The notes below the pieces were generated by a model, which saw only the letters and a list, made by a program, of their open reading frames with translations, ran no database searches and was not told where the DNA came from. Positions 43,481 through 52,220 of a stretch of DNA of 64,000 nt are shown here, piece by piece (positions within the stretch are counted from its first letter, which is position 1; each line of letters starts with the position of its first letter). The stretch covers positions 62,001 through 126,000 of the forward strand of contig JAPLYU010000003.1 of assembly GCA_026395405.1 (NCBI GenBank), given 5' to 3'. The position numbers were made by a program, and so were the translations under genes. Source of the DNA: Candidatus Saccharimonadota bacterium (GTDB lineage: Bacteria; Patescibacteriota; Saccharimonadia; Saccharimonadales; Saccharimonadaceae).

Positions 43481-44214
43481 GATTTCGCCTCCTTTTTGCG
43501 CCTTGCAAGTGACAGAAACGCGTCCTCTAGATTATGCGTACCGGTCAGAATCAGCAATTCTTTCGGGGTGCCCTCGGCAATCAGTCGCCCGTGATTTATG
43601 AGTCCAATTTTCTCACATCGCCTAGCTTCGTCCATATAGTGAGTGGTCAGCAAAATTGTAGTCCCATCAGCCCTCATATCTTCGAACCTTTGCCAAAAAG
43701 AAGCTCGTAGTTCGGGATCTACACCAACTGTCGGTTCATCCAAAATCAGCAGCCGTGGCTTTGACAGCAAAGCCACCGCCAACGATGTCCTGTGCTTCAT
43801 TCCACCCGATAAATTAGCAATGATAGTTTTATCCCATTTAGAAAGTTCAACGAAATCTAACAAATCCGCAATCCGCTTTTTTAAGTCTTTTTTCGAGATT
43901 GAATAAAGTTTTCCAAAAAATTCAAGGTTTTCGCGAACAGTTAGGTCTTGGTACAGAGCCATTTCCTGGGGCATATATCCTACCAGTGGCCGGACATCGG
44001 CATCTTGGGGTTTATATCCCAGAATGTCAACTTCCCCCTCTGTGGCTTTAATTAATCCGGTCATTATTCTGATTGCGGTTGATTTTCCGGCACCGTTTGG
44101 ACCGATTAGACCGTACAGACCGCCTTCATTTATCGAAAAGCTAAGGTCATTAAGAGCTTTGAAGCCATCAAATTCCTTCACTACTCCAGAAAAAGTGACC
44201 ACCTTTTTATCCAT
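43477..44214 (-). CDS. ABC exporter ATP-binding protein
   Basis: 245 aa. Walker A GPNGAGKST, Q-loop YMPQEMALYQDLTV, signature LSGGMKHR, Walker B LLILDEPTVGVDP and switch His LTTHYMDE. CcmA/DrrA-type ATPase that powers the permease encoded immediately downstream. Confidence 0.92.
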   Translation of the reverse strand: MDKKVVTFSGVVKEFDGFKALNDLSFSINEGGLYGLIGPNGAGKSTAIRIMTGLIKATEGEVDILGYKPQDADVRPLVGYMPQEMALYQDLTVRENLEFFGKLYSISKKDLKKRIADLLDFVELSKWDKTIIANLSGGMKHRTSLAVALLSKPRLLILDEPTVGVDPELRASFWQRFEDMRADGTTILLTTHYMDEARRCEKIGLINHGRLIAEGTPKELLILTGTHNLEDAFLSLARRKKEAKS

Positions 44215-44259
44215 AACTTTATATTAACACTTTGTTACAGACGACTGTAATAATAGTAT

Positions 44260-44787
44260 TTATCTTTTTTTGACTTCATCTACGACTATCCACTCGTCAT
44301 TTTCTACTGTTGAGTTTGGTAGGACGTGCAGGACACCCTTTTTATCCCGAATCCTTACTTTTCTCATATCCATACTAACGATAGTACCCTCGGTTTTACC
44401 AGAATTAGTAATTACCTTCATGCCGACTTCAATATCGACATCCCCGGAAAGAAACATTCCCGAAAAAATATTCGACAAAGTCGGTCCCAAACTAACCGAA
44501 AAAACAAAAGCAGTTATGGCAGCTGAGCCAGTCAAGGCAACCGCCAAGCCACTGAACCCAACGCCGCTGGCAATAACGATAATTAGTATTGACCAAAGAA
44601 CGACCTTGGAGGCATTCACAATCCAGCCCGAGACATCCTTTTTCATCGTAGACAGCCTAAGCGCTCGTTTTATTATTAATATGATTACTTTGATAACAAG
44701 CCACCCTATTAACAAACTGATGATGATTACTGGTATTTTTGGTAAAAAATCGACGATAATGTTTATAAAATCTTTTGCAATATACAT
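44260..44787 (-). CDS. Small MscS-family mechanosensitive channel
   Basis: 175 aa. Two or three helices, then the pore-lining helix region GLAVALTGSAAITAFVFSVS and the beta domain ISGMFLSGDVDIEVGMKV... up to RIRDKKGVLHVLPNSTV, as in MscS. Shorter than E. coli MscS (286 aa) because the C-terminal alpha/beta domain is missing. Helps release solutes in osmotic downshock alongside MscL. Three bases separate it from the upstream gene at 44790. Confidence 0.85.
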   Translation of the reverse strand: MYIAKDFINIIVDFLPKIPVIIISLLIGWLVIKVIILIIKRALRLSTMKKDVSGWIVNASKVVLWSILIIVIASGVGFSGLAVALTGSAAITAFVFSVSLGPTLSNIFSGMFLSGDVDIEVGMKVITNSGKTEGTIVSMDMRKVRIRDKKGVLHVLPNSTVENDEWIVVDEVKKR

Positions 44788-44789
44788 GG

Positions 44790-45230
44790 CTACTCCTTCT
44801 TATTCCGTAAGTTTATAAATGGCAAAGCTCCGTCTGTTCTGATATTATCACCGCCGCCATTCCTATCAAAATATCCACTATTAAAATGTTCGGCAATCGT
44901 TATTTTAGCCCCAAGTGTTGATTGTTTGATTGTATCAACAACGAAATCTCTTTCTATATCCGTATTTTCCTCTATTTTATGGGTAAATTGCAGAGTAAAC
45001 GATGAAAAACCGACTTTTTTGTCAAAAGTTGCCGAACCAAGCAAATTGGCCTTACGTCCGCCAGGCAGCCACCAGTGTTTTGGTGTCGACCAAAACCTTA
45101 CATGATGCCTAGACTTTGGGTTATTATTTTCTTCCATCTGGAAAGCCAGTTCTTGTTTTTTATGGAAAAGAAATAGCGAGCTGACCGGAGCATTTGGATA
45201 TGGTTTTTTGAAAGCCACGGCCCTAATCAT
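44790..45230 (-). CDS. LssY_C-domain protein, C-terminal part (gene split by frameshift)
   Basis: 146 aa. PNAPVSSLFLFHKKQELAFQ, RHHVRFW, LLGSATFDKKVG and TDIERDFVVDTI match the second half of the LssY C-terminal domain. The first half, with GDPVNLAIIGTKKQLVDAM and AGWKIADDL, is in the overlapping upstream frame at 45227-45595. A change of one base at the overlap would fuse them. The domain is often attached to PAP2 phosphatases or found alone; its activity is unknown. Confidence 0.72.
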   Translation of the reverse strand: MIRAVAFKKPYPNAPVSSLFLFHKKQELAFQMEENNNPKSRHHVRFWSTPKHWWLPGGRKANLLGSATFDKKVGFSSFTLQFTHKIEENTDIERDFVVDTIKQSTLGAKITIAEHFNSGYFDRNGGGDNIRTDGALPFINLRNKKE

Positions 45231-45595
45231 CTTCTCAGATCATCAGCTATCTTCCAGCCAGCCAATGTCATGGCATCAACAAGTTGTTTTTTGGTGCCAA
45301 TAATAGCCAAATTAACCGGGTCGCCTAAAAAACCGTCGAATGTACGCCCTCGCCCCAGATAATATTTTGGTAAATATACACGACTAAACCAACGATGAAT
45401 GCGTGGCAGAAAGACGTATGCGCTTAGCAGCCAAATGCCAAGAACAGGAAGAATGTAGTTCTGGCTGTTAACAATCTTCCTAAATAAATATAAATATGCA
45501 GCTAAACAGACAATAACAAGCAATATAAGATAAATTATTCTAAAAAATGTTTTGAAAATCGATCTAGTGTCAGACGTAAAATCACTATAGTCCAA
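45227..45595 (-). CDS. LssY_C-domain protein, N-terminal part with membrane helices (gene split by frameshift)
   Basis: 122 aa. Two hydrophobic helices (about residues 13-34 and 43-62), then FLPRIHRWFSRVYLPKYYLGRG and the first half of the LssY_C domain, cut off after DDLRR. The next frame starts at an ATG overlapping the stop. Either a sequencing or real frameshift, or a naturally split protein made by coupled translation. Confidence 0.72.
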   Translation of the reverse strand: MDYSDFTSDTRSIFKTFFRIIYLILLVIVCLAAYLYLFRKIVNSQNYILPVLGIWLLSAYVFLPRIHRWFSRVYLPKYYLGRGRTFDGFLGDPVNLAIIGTKKQLVDAMTLAGWKIADDLRR

Positions 45596-45641
45596 AATTT
45601 ACTCCTTGCCATCATTATAGGGCATTAAATATAAAATGTAG

Positions 45642-46205
45642 TTATATTGATTTTTTTCTCGTCTGAGTAAATTTTGCGAATATCAACCATAGCCCGAACG
45701 CTAACGCCAAAAACCCGATGATATCGCCAATCCCCCGAACAGTCCCTCCGATAAGATTGTCGTATTTAAGAAGACCGGTTTGGCTAAAAACATAATTCCA
45801 ATCATGTTTTACATATTCACCTGGACCGATAAGTGGTAGTAATTGACTTCGAGCATCAGCCATATATCTGCCAGCGCTATTCATGGACAACATTATCCAA
45901 ATTCCGGCAAAAACACTTGCGTAGTACGATTTAGCTTTTAGCGTTGCAGCTAAAATAAGAATTGTGAAACCCATCTCGCCGATTGATCCGGCTGAAGCAA
46001 CTAAAATTGGGGGTAAAAAGAACACAACCAAATGAGAGGCTTCGTGTACCCCAAAATCAATGAAATACAGCCCGCTCAAAAACAAGTTATTTGAATTTTC
46101 GGCTTTAAATCCTAAGATTTGTATAAATAAATATGCAAAAAATAACCATCCAATAATATATATCCAAAGTGGCAGTGGCAATAAGTTTTTATTTTTTTTC
46201 GGCAT
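45642..46205 (-). CDS. Multi-TM protein with HExxH motif (possible membrane metalloprotease)
   Basis: 187 aa, five or six hydrophobic segments. FGVHEASHLVVFFLPP within a membrane segment carries HEASH, the HExxH zinc pattern of site-2-type proteases, but no clear downstream LDG partner is seen. Protease function is therefore only possible. TATAGT (46212-46217) lies 6 nt before the ATG. Confidence 0.6.
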   Translation of the reverse strand: MPKKNKNLLPLPLWIYIIGWLFFAYLFIQILGFKAENSNNLFLSGLYFIDFGVHEASHLVVFFLPPILVASAGSIGEMGFTILILAATLKAKSYYASVFAGIWIMLSMNSAGRYMADARSQLLPLIGPGEYVKHDWNYVFSQTGLLKYDNLIGGTVRGIGDIIGFLALAFGLWLIFAKFTQTRKKSI

Positions 46206-46242
46206 ATATTTACTATATCAAAAAGGCATGTAATAATTTTTG

Positions 46243-46500
46243 TTAATTATATTTTGCAATAACCTGATTTTTGTTAATACCGTTTATCACGTTCGTGTAG
46301 CCCATGCTTTTCAAAATATTTGTCGCCATGCCCGAACGACTGCCAGAATTACAATATAGAATTATTTCAGTGTCGTTAGAATTACCATTCAACTTCTTCG
46401 AACCGCTCATTAATTTTGATAAAGGAATATTTATCGCTCCCTTAACATGACCCATTTCATATTCAAACGGTTCTCGCACATCAATGATTATTCTTTCCAT
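46243..46500 (-). CDS. Rhodanese-like domain protein
   Basis: 85 aa. IIIDVREPFEYEMGHVKGAINIPLS and the active-site loop YCNSGSRSGMA with Cys match single-domain rhodaneses (sulfur transfer or PspE-like). Transcribed away from the Fur-family regulator gene at 46564. Possibly part of the same oxidative or sulfur stress response. Confidence 0.88.
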   Translation of the reverse strand: MERIIIDVREPFEYEMGHVKGAINIPLSKLMSGSKKLNGNSNDTEIILYCNSGSRSGMATNILKSMGYTNVINGINKNQVIAKYN

Positions 46501-46563
46501 ATTTATGTATTTTAATGTAAATGGTTTACATTAGCAAGAAAATCAATTATACTTGGTTTAAGT

Positions 46564-46962
46564 ATGATTTCGAACACAACTTCACAAAGACAAACCAAGT
46601 ACTGCGAACAGATTGTTCAGACCCTTAAATTACGCGGGCACGCTACAAATGCTGAATTACTGAGTTCACTGCGCAAATCTTTTCCCGATTTAAGTGCAAC
46701 GACAGTCCATCGTGCGACCACCAGACTGGCTTCGCGAGGAACAATTGCCATTGCACCATCAAACAAAGATGGGTCGATGCAATATGATGCTAACACCACC
46801 CCACACGATCACTTCCAATGTACAAATTGCGGACTACTTAAAGATGCAAATATCAAAGAGAAAATTACTCCGATACTTGAATCGTCAATTTTCGATTGCT
46901 CGATTTCGGGTCAATTAACAATTAACGGAACGTGTAAAAAATGTATGAAAGGAAAAATGTAA
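46564..46962 (+). CDS. Fur-family transcriptional regulator (PerR-like)
   Basis: 132 aa. N-terminal winged-helix region (KLRGHATNAELLSSL, SATTVHRATTRLASRG), then the metal/dimer half with HDHFQCTNCG and TCKKCMKG, giving two CxxC pairs for structural zinc. It likely represses the downstream glutaredoxin-Tag-rubrerythrin genes and itself, sensing metal or peroxide. Which metal or signal is not clear from sequence. TATACT lies 10 nt before the ATG. Confidence 0.85.
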   Translation: MISNTTSQRQTKYCEQIVQTLKLRGHATNAELLSSLRKSFPDLSATTVHRATTRLASRGTIAIAPSNKDGSMQYDANTTPHDHFQCTNCGLLKDANIKEKITPILESSIFDCSISGQLTINGTCKKCMKGKM

Positions 46963-46966
46963 AAAT

Positions 46967-47227
46967 ATGAAAATAACAATATATAGCACCAGAACTTGCG
47001 CCTACTGCCACGCTTTAAAAAATTGGCTGGATGGTAAATCAGTAAAATACACCGAGTACCTCGTTGATGATAATCCGATTGCTGCACAAAATATGGTCAG
47101 GTTAAGTGGTCAAATGGGCGTGCCCTTCAGCACTGTCGAATATGACGATGGCAAGCAATTGAATATACTGGGTTTTGACAGGCCAAAATTTGAATTTGCT
47201 TTAACACGACAAAATAAAAATGGCTAA
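46967..47227 (+). CDS. Glutaredoxin-like protein
   Basis: 86 aa. CAYC active site near residue 11, then the cis-Pro segment VPFSTVEYDDGKQL and FDRPKFEFAL. Reduces disulfides in the cytoplasm. Starts 5 nt after the Fur gene, overlapping the next gene by 8 nt: a clear operon. Confidence 0.88.
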   Translation: MKITIYSTRTCAYCHALKNWLDGKSVKYTEYLVDDNPIAAQNMVRLSGQMGVPFSTVEYDDGKQLNILGFDRPKFEFALTRQNKNG

Positions 47228-47798
47228 AAGCACGACAATTCAAAATCGCTGCTCTTGGGCAAATGGTAGCGAAATGTACCAAAAATATCATGACGAAGAA
47301 TGGGGTGTGCCACTGCATGACGATAAAAAACACTTTGAAATGTTGATACTAGAGGGGGCACAGGCAGGACTTAGTTGGTCAACAATACTCAGTAGACGGG
47401 ATGCTTACCGCAAAGCTTTCAAAAATTTTGATGCTAAAAAAGTCGCAGATATGACAGACAAAGAATTGGAGAAACAACTACAAAATCCAGGAATCATACG
47501 AAACCGACTGAAGGTTTATGCAACACGCAAGAACGCTGTCACATTTTTACAAATACAGAAAGAGTTCGGTAGTTTTGATAAATATATTTGGCAATTTGTT
47601 GACGGGAAACCAATCGACGGCAAGCGCAAAAGCATGCAGGACATACCTACCTCGACCGCACAAAGCGATGCGTTATCAAATGATCTGAAAAAACGTGGCA
47701 TGTCATTCGTCGGTACTACGATTATTTATGCTCATATGCAAGCAACCGGACTGGTAAATGACCACGTTATGGATTGTTGGCGGTATAATAGTAATTAG
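47220..47798 (+). CDS. tag: DNA-3-methyladenine glycosylase I
   Basis: 192 aa. Tag signature RCSWANGSEMYQKYHDEEWG at the N-terminus, EGAQAGLSWSTILSRRDAYRKAF, and the C-terminal MQATGLVNDHVMDCWR with zinc-binding residues. Removes 3-methyladenine from DNA. Its place between glutaredoxin and rubrerythrin suggests a combined DNA and redox stress operon. Confidence 0.95.
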   Translation: MAKSTTIQNRCSWANGSEMYQKYHDEEWGVPLHDDKKHFEMLILEGAQAGLSWSTILSRRDAYRKAFKNFDAKKVADMTDKELEKQLQNPGIIRNRLKVYATRKNAVTFLQIQKEFGSFDKYIWQFVDGKPIDGKRKSMQDIPTSTAQSDALSNDLKKRGMSFVGTTIIYAHMQATGLVNDHVMDCWRYNSN

Positions 47799-47819
47799 TT
47801 GATTAAATAGGAGGATTAA

Positions 47820-48377
47820 ATGGAAACACCTAAAAACATTTTGCGCGCTATCGCAGGTGAAAGCATGGCCAGGAATAAATATACGTATTTTGCATCAGCA
47901 GCTAAAAAAGAAGGTTTTGAACAAATTTCAGCAATCTTTACTGAAACCGCCGATAACGAAAAAGAGCATGCTAAACGTTTAATGAAGTTGTTGAAGGGTG
48001 GCGAAACATCGACGCTGGAAAATTACGACTTCCCTACCGTCGGCACGACTTCCGAAAACCTAGCCGCCGCGGCTGCTGGTGAAAAATATGAATGGGGTAC
48101 CATGTATCCGGAATTTGCTGAAACTGCTCAAAAAGAGGGGTTTGCCGAAGCTCAAATGGTTTTTGAAGAACTAGCCAAAGTTGAAGCCGAACATGAAAAA
48201 AGGTATTTAAAACTAAAAATGAATGTCGATAACCGTATGGTTTTCAAAAAAGACGTCAAAGTTTATTGGAAATGTCGAAATTGTGGTTTAGTGGTCGAAG
48301 GGACAGAAGCCCCAATCGACTGCCCTGCTTGCGCGCACCCACAAGCTTATTACGAAGTTCTAGCCGAAAATTATTAA
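47820..48377 (+). CDS. rbr: Rubrerythrin
   Basis: 185 aa. The four-helix di-iron domain carries ExxR/EKEH-type motifs (AIAGESMARNKY, DNEKEHAKRL, KVEAEHEKRY), followed by a rubredoxin knuckle pair (KCRNCG, CPACAHPQAYYEV). It reduces hydrogen peroxide with electrons from a reductant. AGGAGG precedes the ATG. Last gene of the Fur operon. Confidence 0.95.
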   Translation: METPKNILRAIAGESMARNKYTYFASAAKKEGFEQISAIFTETADNEKEHAKRLMKLLKGGETSTLENYDFPTVGTTSENLAAAAAGEKYEWGTMYPEFAETAQKEGFAEAQMVFEELAKVEAEHEKRYLKLKMNVDNRMVFKKDVKVYWKCRNCGLVVEGTEAPIDCPACAHPQAYYEVLAENY

Positions 48378-48478
48378 CGATTTCGCATATATATCTGATA
48401 ACTAGATGGGCATCTATATTCCCTTATTATCAAAGATGATATAAGATTAGAGTAGGTTTATACATAAAAAATAAAAAT

Positions 48479-49309
48479 ATGAAAAAAAAGAAAAAAGCTA
48501 AAGTTACTAGAAAACCGCCTAAATTCAGTAGGCGTACGCTTTTTCTTAGAAAACTGCACAGAACTCTTAAACTTATAACCAAGCAACGAGTGTATATTAC
48601 CTTTGGCGCACTGGCACTTTTAATTGTTGCATCTAGCGCGGCCTATGCCCTGAACAATAGGATAGATTTGAATAAAAAATCGTCAAATCCAACTTCGTCA
48701 ACAAGCACTACAACGAGTACAAAAAACGATAATGTCAGTGACACTAAGGGTTCGGAAAAGCCTAACCCAACCATAACAACAGATCAGGCAGAACCCACAA
48801 GCTGTTATCAAATACAAACTACCGCCGAGACACAATTTTTAAAAACTACAAGTGCGCTGGTTTATCCGCATTACGGTAATCCCAAAGCGGTTTTCGACGC
48901 TTATAATAGTGGCTATCGACAAGCCTATAATAATTACCTGGCCACCATTAGGGCCCACAATTGCGCAGTGACAGTCGCAGACAAAGGCGATGTGCAATAC
49001 GGATCCCCTGTTTGCACGCAGGCATACGCCGATAATAATGTGGTAGTCTTACGAAATCAAATTTATTCTGGTGTAAATCTGGATATGGCTGAATATGAAC
49101 GCTGGAAGGATGCAGGACACCATTCAAGCTGGGACCCATCGTACCAATCCTACTCGTCTTACCAATCGGAAGTTGCCACCGAGCAAAACTATATCCAAAA
49201 TCAAAATAACGCCAGAATCCGTGGCTATGTCGGTCAAACAAATGCAATCTTAAACTCCATTTTCTGCCCATCATTGAACCCCACAGACTTTTATACTCAT
49301 ATGTTTTAA
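48479..49309 (+). CDS. Membrane-anchored exported protein (unknown)
   Basis: 276 aa. A long very basic N-terminus (MKKKKKAKVTRKPPKFSRR) leads to one helix (about residues 41-59), then a Ser/Thr-rich linker and an external domain of 170 residues rich in Tyr, Asn and Gln with five cysteines. No family recognised. Nothing is clearly conserved to indicate an enzyme. Confidence 0.57.
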   Translation: MKKKKKAKVTRKPPKFSRRTLFLRKLHRTLKLITKQRVYITFGALALLIVASSAAYALNNRIDLNKKSSNPTSSTSTTTSTKNDNVSDTKGSEKPNPTITTDQAEPTSCYQIQTTAETQFLKTTSALVYPHYGNPKAVFDAYNSGYRQAYNNYLATIRAHNCAVTVADKGDVQYGSPVCTQAYADNNVVVLRNQIYSGVNLDMAEYERWKDAGHHSSWDPSYQSYSSYQSEVATEQNYIQNQNNARIRGYVGQTNAILNSIFCPSLNPTDFYTHMF

Positions 49310-49428
49310 ATTGACTCAGTACGCTGGTCAGAACCCTCTTGTTTGGTTAAAAGCCAACAACTACAGTAGTTTGACAAAAATACATAAGCGTGATACAATA
49401 ACCCCAGTTAAAACTAATAAACAAACAT

Positions 49429-50493
49429 ATGTCAGAATTTGAACCAACATTTAACCCAGAACAATCCCCTGCAGAAACAGGAATGAATTTGGATGCCCTG
49501 AAATTCGAGCAGACAAAAGGCGAAGTCAATTTAAATATTGCAAATAAATATTATCACCCTCCAGAATACGAGGATACTTATAGTGGTATTTGCGATGTAG
49601 ACAGTCCAGAGGTCGCACGGGCTATGGCCGATAAATTACGAGAAACTCGAAAAGACCCCAACAGGAAAATTATGATTGGCGTTATGACTACTCCTATCAT
49701 CTTAAACCCCGAATTACCCGTGCCCGAAGCGGTTCGAAATGGTGTTGCAAAGGAGTTTCTAGCTAAGGAAGAAATTTCGAGGGGTTTTACTGATGACCCG
49801 GATGTGCTGAACACCATACATTATGCAGACCTGTATGGTCCCGACGGTCCCTGGAAGGGCCAAGAATCTCCGGAAGTTTGCAAGAATCTTGAACTTTGCG
49901 TTAAATATGGAGGAGAAAATTTACATGCGATTCAGTTGGATATTACATGGCCAAAACCCGATGAAATCAAAATGTTTAAGGAAAAACATCCTGATATTCT
50001 AATAATTTTACAACTTGGAAAAAATGCCATGGATGAGGTTAACAGTGACCCCCAAGAAATAGTTAGCCGTCTTGCTGAATATGGTGACTCGATTGACCAT
50101 GTACTACTTGATTTAAGCATGGGTAAAGGTAGAAAGATGGACGAGACTGATGTCGCAGTAATCAGGCGACTGTTAAATGTTATTCAATACAAACTGCCGG
50201 ATTTGGGGCTTGCGCTTGCCGGTGGCCTTGGGGCAGCGTCAGAGGCAGATGACTCATCGGGGTCAGTCTATTCAATGGAAGCGCTTGAACGAATTGCCGC
50301 AGACTTCCCGAATATATCTATTGATGCGCAGACTGGCATAAAGCCGGATGGTGCCCCAACAGATTTCTTAGGACATTCTATGGCGACTACTCCCGCTGAC
50401 TCATATAAAGCGGCTAGGTATATCGAACGTGCTTCGGAGATTTTGGACAACAACACAGATCTGACAAATCCAGACCAAATATCTTGGATTTAA
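49429..50493 (+). CDS. TIM-barrel-like protein resembling phosphoribosylanthranilate isomerase (unknown)
   Basis: 354 aa, soluble. A barrel-like strand pattern (IMIGVMTTP, AIQLDITWP, ILIILQLG, HVLLDLSMGKG and GLALAGGLGA) with phosphate-binding-like GGLGAAS near the end recalls TrpF/PRAI. The first 60 residues are low complexity. It is not in a trp cluster, and no other tryptophan gene is seen, so TrpF activity is not claimed. Confidence 0.55.
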   Translation: MSEFEPTFNPEQSPAETGMNLDALKFEQTKGEVNLNIANKYYHPPEYEDTYSGICDVDSPEVARAMADKLRETRKDPNRKIMIGVMTTPIILNPELPVPEAVRNGVAKEFLAKEEISRGFTDDPDVLNTIHYADLYGPDGPWKGQESPEVCKNLELCVKYGGENLHAIQLDITWPKPDEIKMFKEKHPDILIILQLGKNAMDEVNSDPQEIVSRLAEYGDSIDHVLLDLSMGKGRKMDETDVAVIRRLLNVIQYKLPDLGLALAGGLGAASEADDSSGSVYSMEALERIAADFPNISIDAQTGIKPDGAPTDFLGHSMATTPADSYKAARYIERASEILDNNTDLTNPDQISWI

Positions 50494-52001
50494 GACTTGT
50501 CGGTCTGAGTCACCACAGCAACCATCGTTAGTACCGCAAGTTCAACAGCAGCTTTGCGTTGAGCTTTTTTGTCCCCCATCACCACCTGGAGTTTGCCTGT
50601 TTGAAGGCTGTCTTCTTTGTAATGGTAAAGTTCGTTACTTCTTGTCATTAATTGCACGCGGTTCAGTAAGGGGAAATAGTCACTGACGTGTCTTTGGCCG
50701 AACAAACTTTTTGACCACAGGGCTCCGATACCAATTTCTATATCCGTCTCGATTTTACCGTTAGTTCCAGTTGGAATAATGTGACGGTCTATGATGTATT
50801 TCGTTAATATGGCAATAGATCCCTGGAACCCTATGTCAAAAATAACTATCTTGTTTTTGTCTGTTCGAATATACTGCTTGATATAATCAGCCAGTTCGGC
50901 GATTAATGCCGCAAACTTTGGGTTCAAGGCGGCAAACATATCCATTAGCCGCGCAAACTCATTATAGAATTCTGTAAAATCCGTGGGAAAACGCAAATGT
51001 GCATTATAAAGAGCGTCCAACATTGTAGCGTAGTACCCCCAGACTCCTGGTTTATTGCTGAGTAATTTTCGTCCAACAAGTAGTTGGTCACTGGAGGTTT
51101 CTTCACTATTTAAGATATCAAGAATCTTGTGCGCTTCATGGAACATCAAGCAATCCCGCAAAAGATATATTGTATGACTGTCGTCCATCCGTCTCTTTTT
51201 GGTCATATCCATAACAAATGCAACAATCTTCACTATGTGTTCCAAATCCGCAATCTCGCCGCCGTTCCAGCGTTCTAATTCCGCAATTGAAACTGGATTT
51301 TCTAGCAAGATTTTAATTTGGTCTGTTGTATAGTCAAAATAATAATCTGGATTAGTTACCGTATCGTTAAATTCAAGAAAGTTGTCAGGAAGCGCACTTT
51401 GGAATTGCTTACTTTCCCACTTTTTTATAATCTTGTCATACCAAGTATCCTTGTACTCATTATTCAATTGTTGGATACTATCATCATCTTCGACAACCTC
51501 TTGGTTTGGACTTAGGTCAAAAGCCGTTTTCCTATCGACCTGAAACCATTTGCCAAAGCGATTGCGGTAATACAACCGCCCTTCGAGGATATTGTACAAA
51601 TTTTCTCCTATTTGATACTGTCCTGTTTTGCCAGAAACCCATTTATCAAAGCAATCGTCATAAATATTTTTTAAGATGTGCTTATTTCCAAATTGTTTAT
51701 CGAACAAGGTCTCCCAAGCGATTCCAAAAGTTAAAAAGCCAGCATCTTCAACCATCAGCTTAATCCAATCCTGAATATCAAAAACGTGTCGACAAACATA
51801 ATAAAGATATTCGTCATTCGGATTCTTCAACCGATTCTGCATCTGTTTAATATCTTTAATCAAGTATTCACTAAAGACCTGAAATTCAGTCAAAACGAAC
51901 CAATTTTTAACTGTCTTGTCCCCACTTATTAATGTCTCGAAATTTTTAAATAAATAAGTAAGCTCTGAGTCGTCTTGTTTTGTCATGAATTGATCAGGCA
52001 T
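50490..52001 (-). CDS. Large protein of unknown function
   Basis: 503 aa, soluble, rich in aromatic and acidic residues, no recognised family. IVIFDIGFQGSIAILTKY in the C-terminal half recalls D-x-G loops but is not diagnostic. Its stop overlaps the convergent gene at 49429 by 4 nt. TATAAT (52008-52013) lies 6 nt before the ATG. Codon use is AT-rich. Confidence 0.5.
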   Translation of the reverse strand: MPDQFMTKQDDSELTYLFKNFETLISGDKTVKNWFVLTEFQVFSEYLIKDIKQMQNRLKNPNDEYLYYVCRHVFDIQDWIKLMVEDAGFLTFGIAWETLFDKQFGNKHILKNIYDDCFDKWVSGKTGQYQIGENLYNILEGRLYYRNRFGKWFQVDRKTAFDLSPNQEVVEDDDSIQQLNNEYKDTWYDKIIKKWESKQFQSALPDNFLEFNDTVTNPDYYFDYTTDQIKILLENPVSIAELERWNGGEIADLEHIVKIVAFVMDMTKKRRMDDSHTIYLLRDCLMFHEAHKILDILNSEETSSDQLLVGRKLLSNKPGVWGYYATMLDALYNAHLRFPTDFTEFYNEFARLMDMFAALNPKFAALIAELADYIKQYIRTDKNKIVIFDIGFQGSIAILTKYIIDRHIIPTGTNGKIETDIEIGIGALWSKSLFGQRHVSDYFPLLNRVQLMTRSNELYHYKEDSLQTGKLQVVMGDKKAQRKAAVELAVLTMVAVVTQTDKS

Positions 52002-52049
52002 ATAAGCATTATAAGATATTTATATCTTTTTGTTTAATTAATGGCGGAG

Positions 52050-52162
52050 ATAGGGATTCGGTCACGTTCCGCGAGCCCGCGAGTCAGTCGAATAAGCGCA
52101 GCTTATTTGTGACAACGCCTTGCGGACTGCCGACATGGCAGTCCTCACCCTCGAATCTCGGG
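52050..52162 (-). ncRNA. Candidate structured RNA element next to tRNA-Ser
   Basis: The region can fold on itself: outer GATTCG/CGAATC (52055-52060 with 52152-52157), GTCAC/GTGAC (52061-52065 with 52109-52113) enclosing CGCG/CGCG (52070-52081) and AATAAGC/GCTTATT (52091-52107), and a separate perfect 8-bp stem GGACTGCC/GGCAGTCC (52124-52144). It is GC-rich within AT-rich flanks. No known RNA family recognised; strand is uncertain, since stems exist either way. Confidence 0.45.
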
Positions 52163-52174
52163 CTCAAACCCCAT

Positions 52175-52220
52175 CGCCAATTTAAAACCCGACCCTAAGG
52201 GGCCGGAATTTAAATTGGCG
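52175..52220 (-). repeat. Perfect inverted repeat overlapping the tRNA-Ser 3' end
   Basis: CGCCAATTTAAA (52175-52186) and TTTAAATTGGCG (52209-52220) are exact inverted copies; the right arm includes the encoded CCA end of the tRNA. Inside lies the terminator stem at 52184-52206. Confidence 0.8.
52184..52206 (-). terminator. Terminator downstream of tRNA-Ser
   Basis: On the minus strand CCGGCCCCTTAGGGTCGGG then TTTT: GC-rich stem plus T-run directly after the tRNA. Confidence 0.75.

Noticed and set aside
52042-52172. A second tRNA or a tmRNA on the minus strand
   Set aside because: The 3' edge looks tRNA-like, but no matching acceptor 5' half, no valid T-arm or anticodon arm was found, and the region is far too short for tmRNA.
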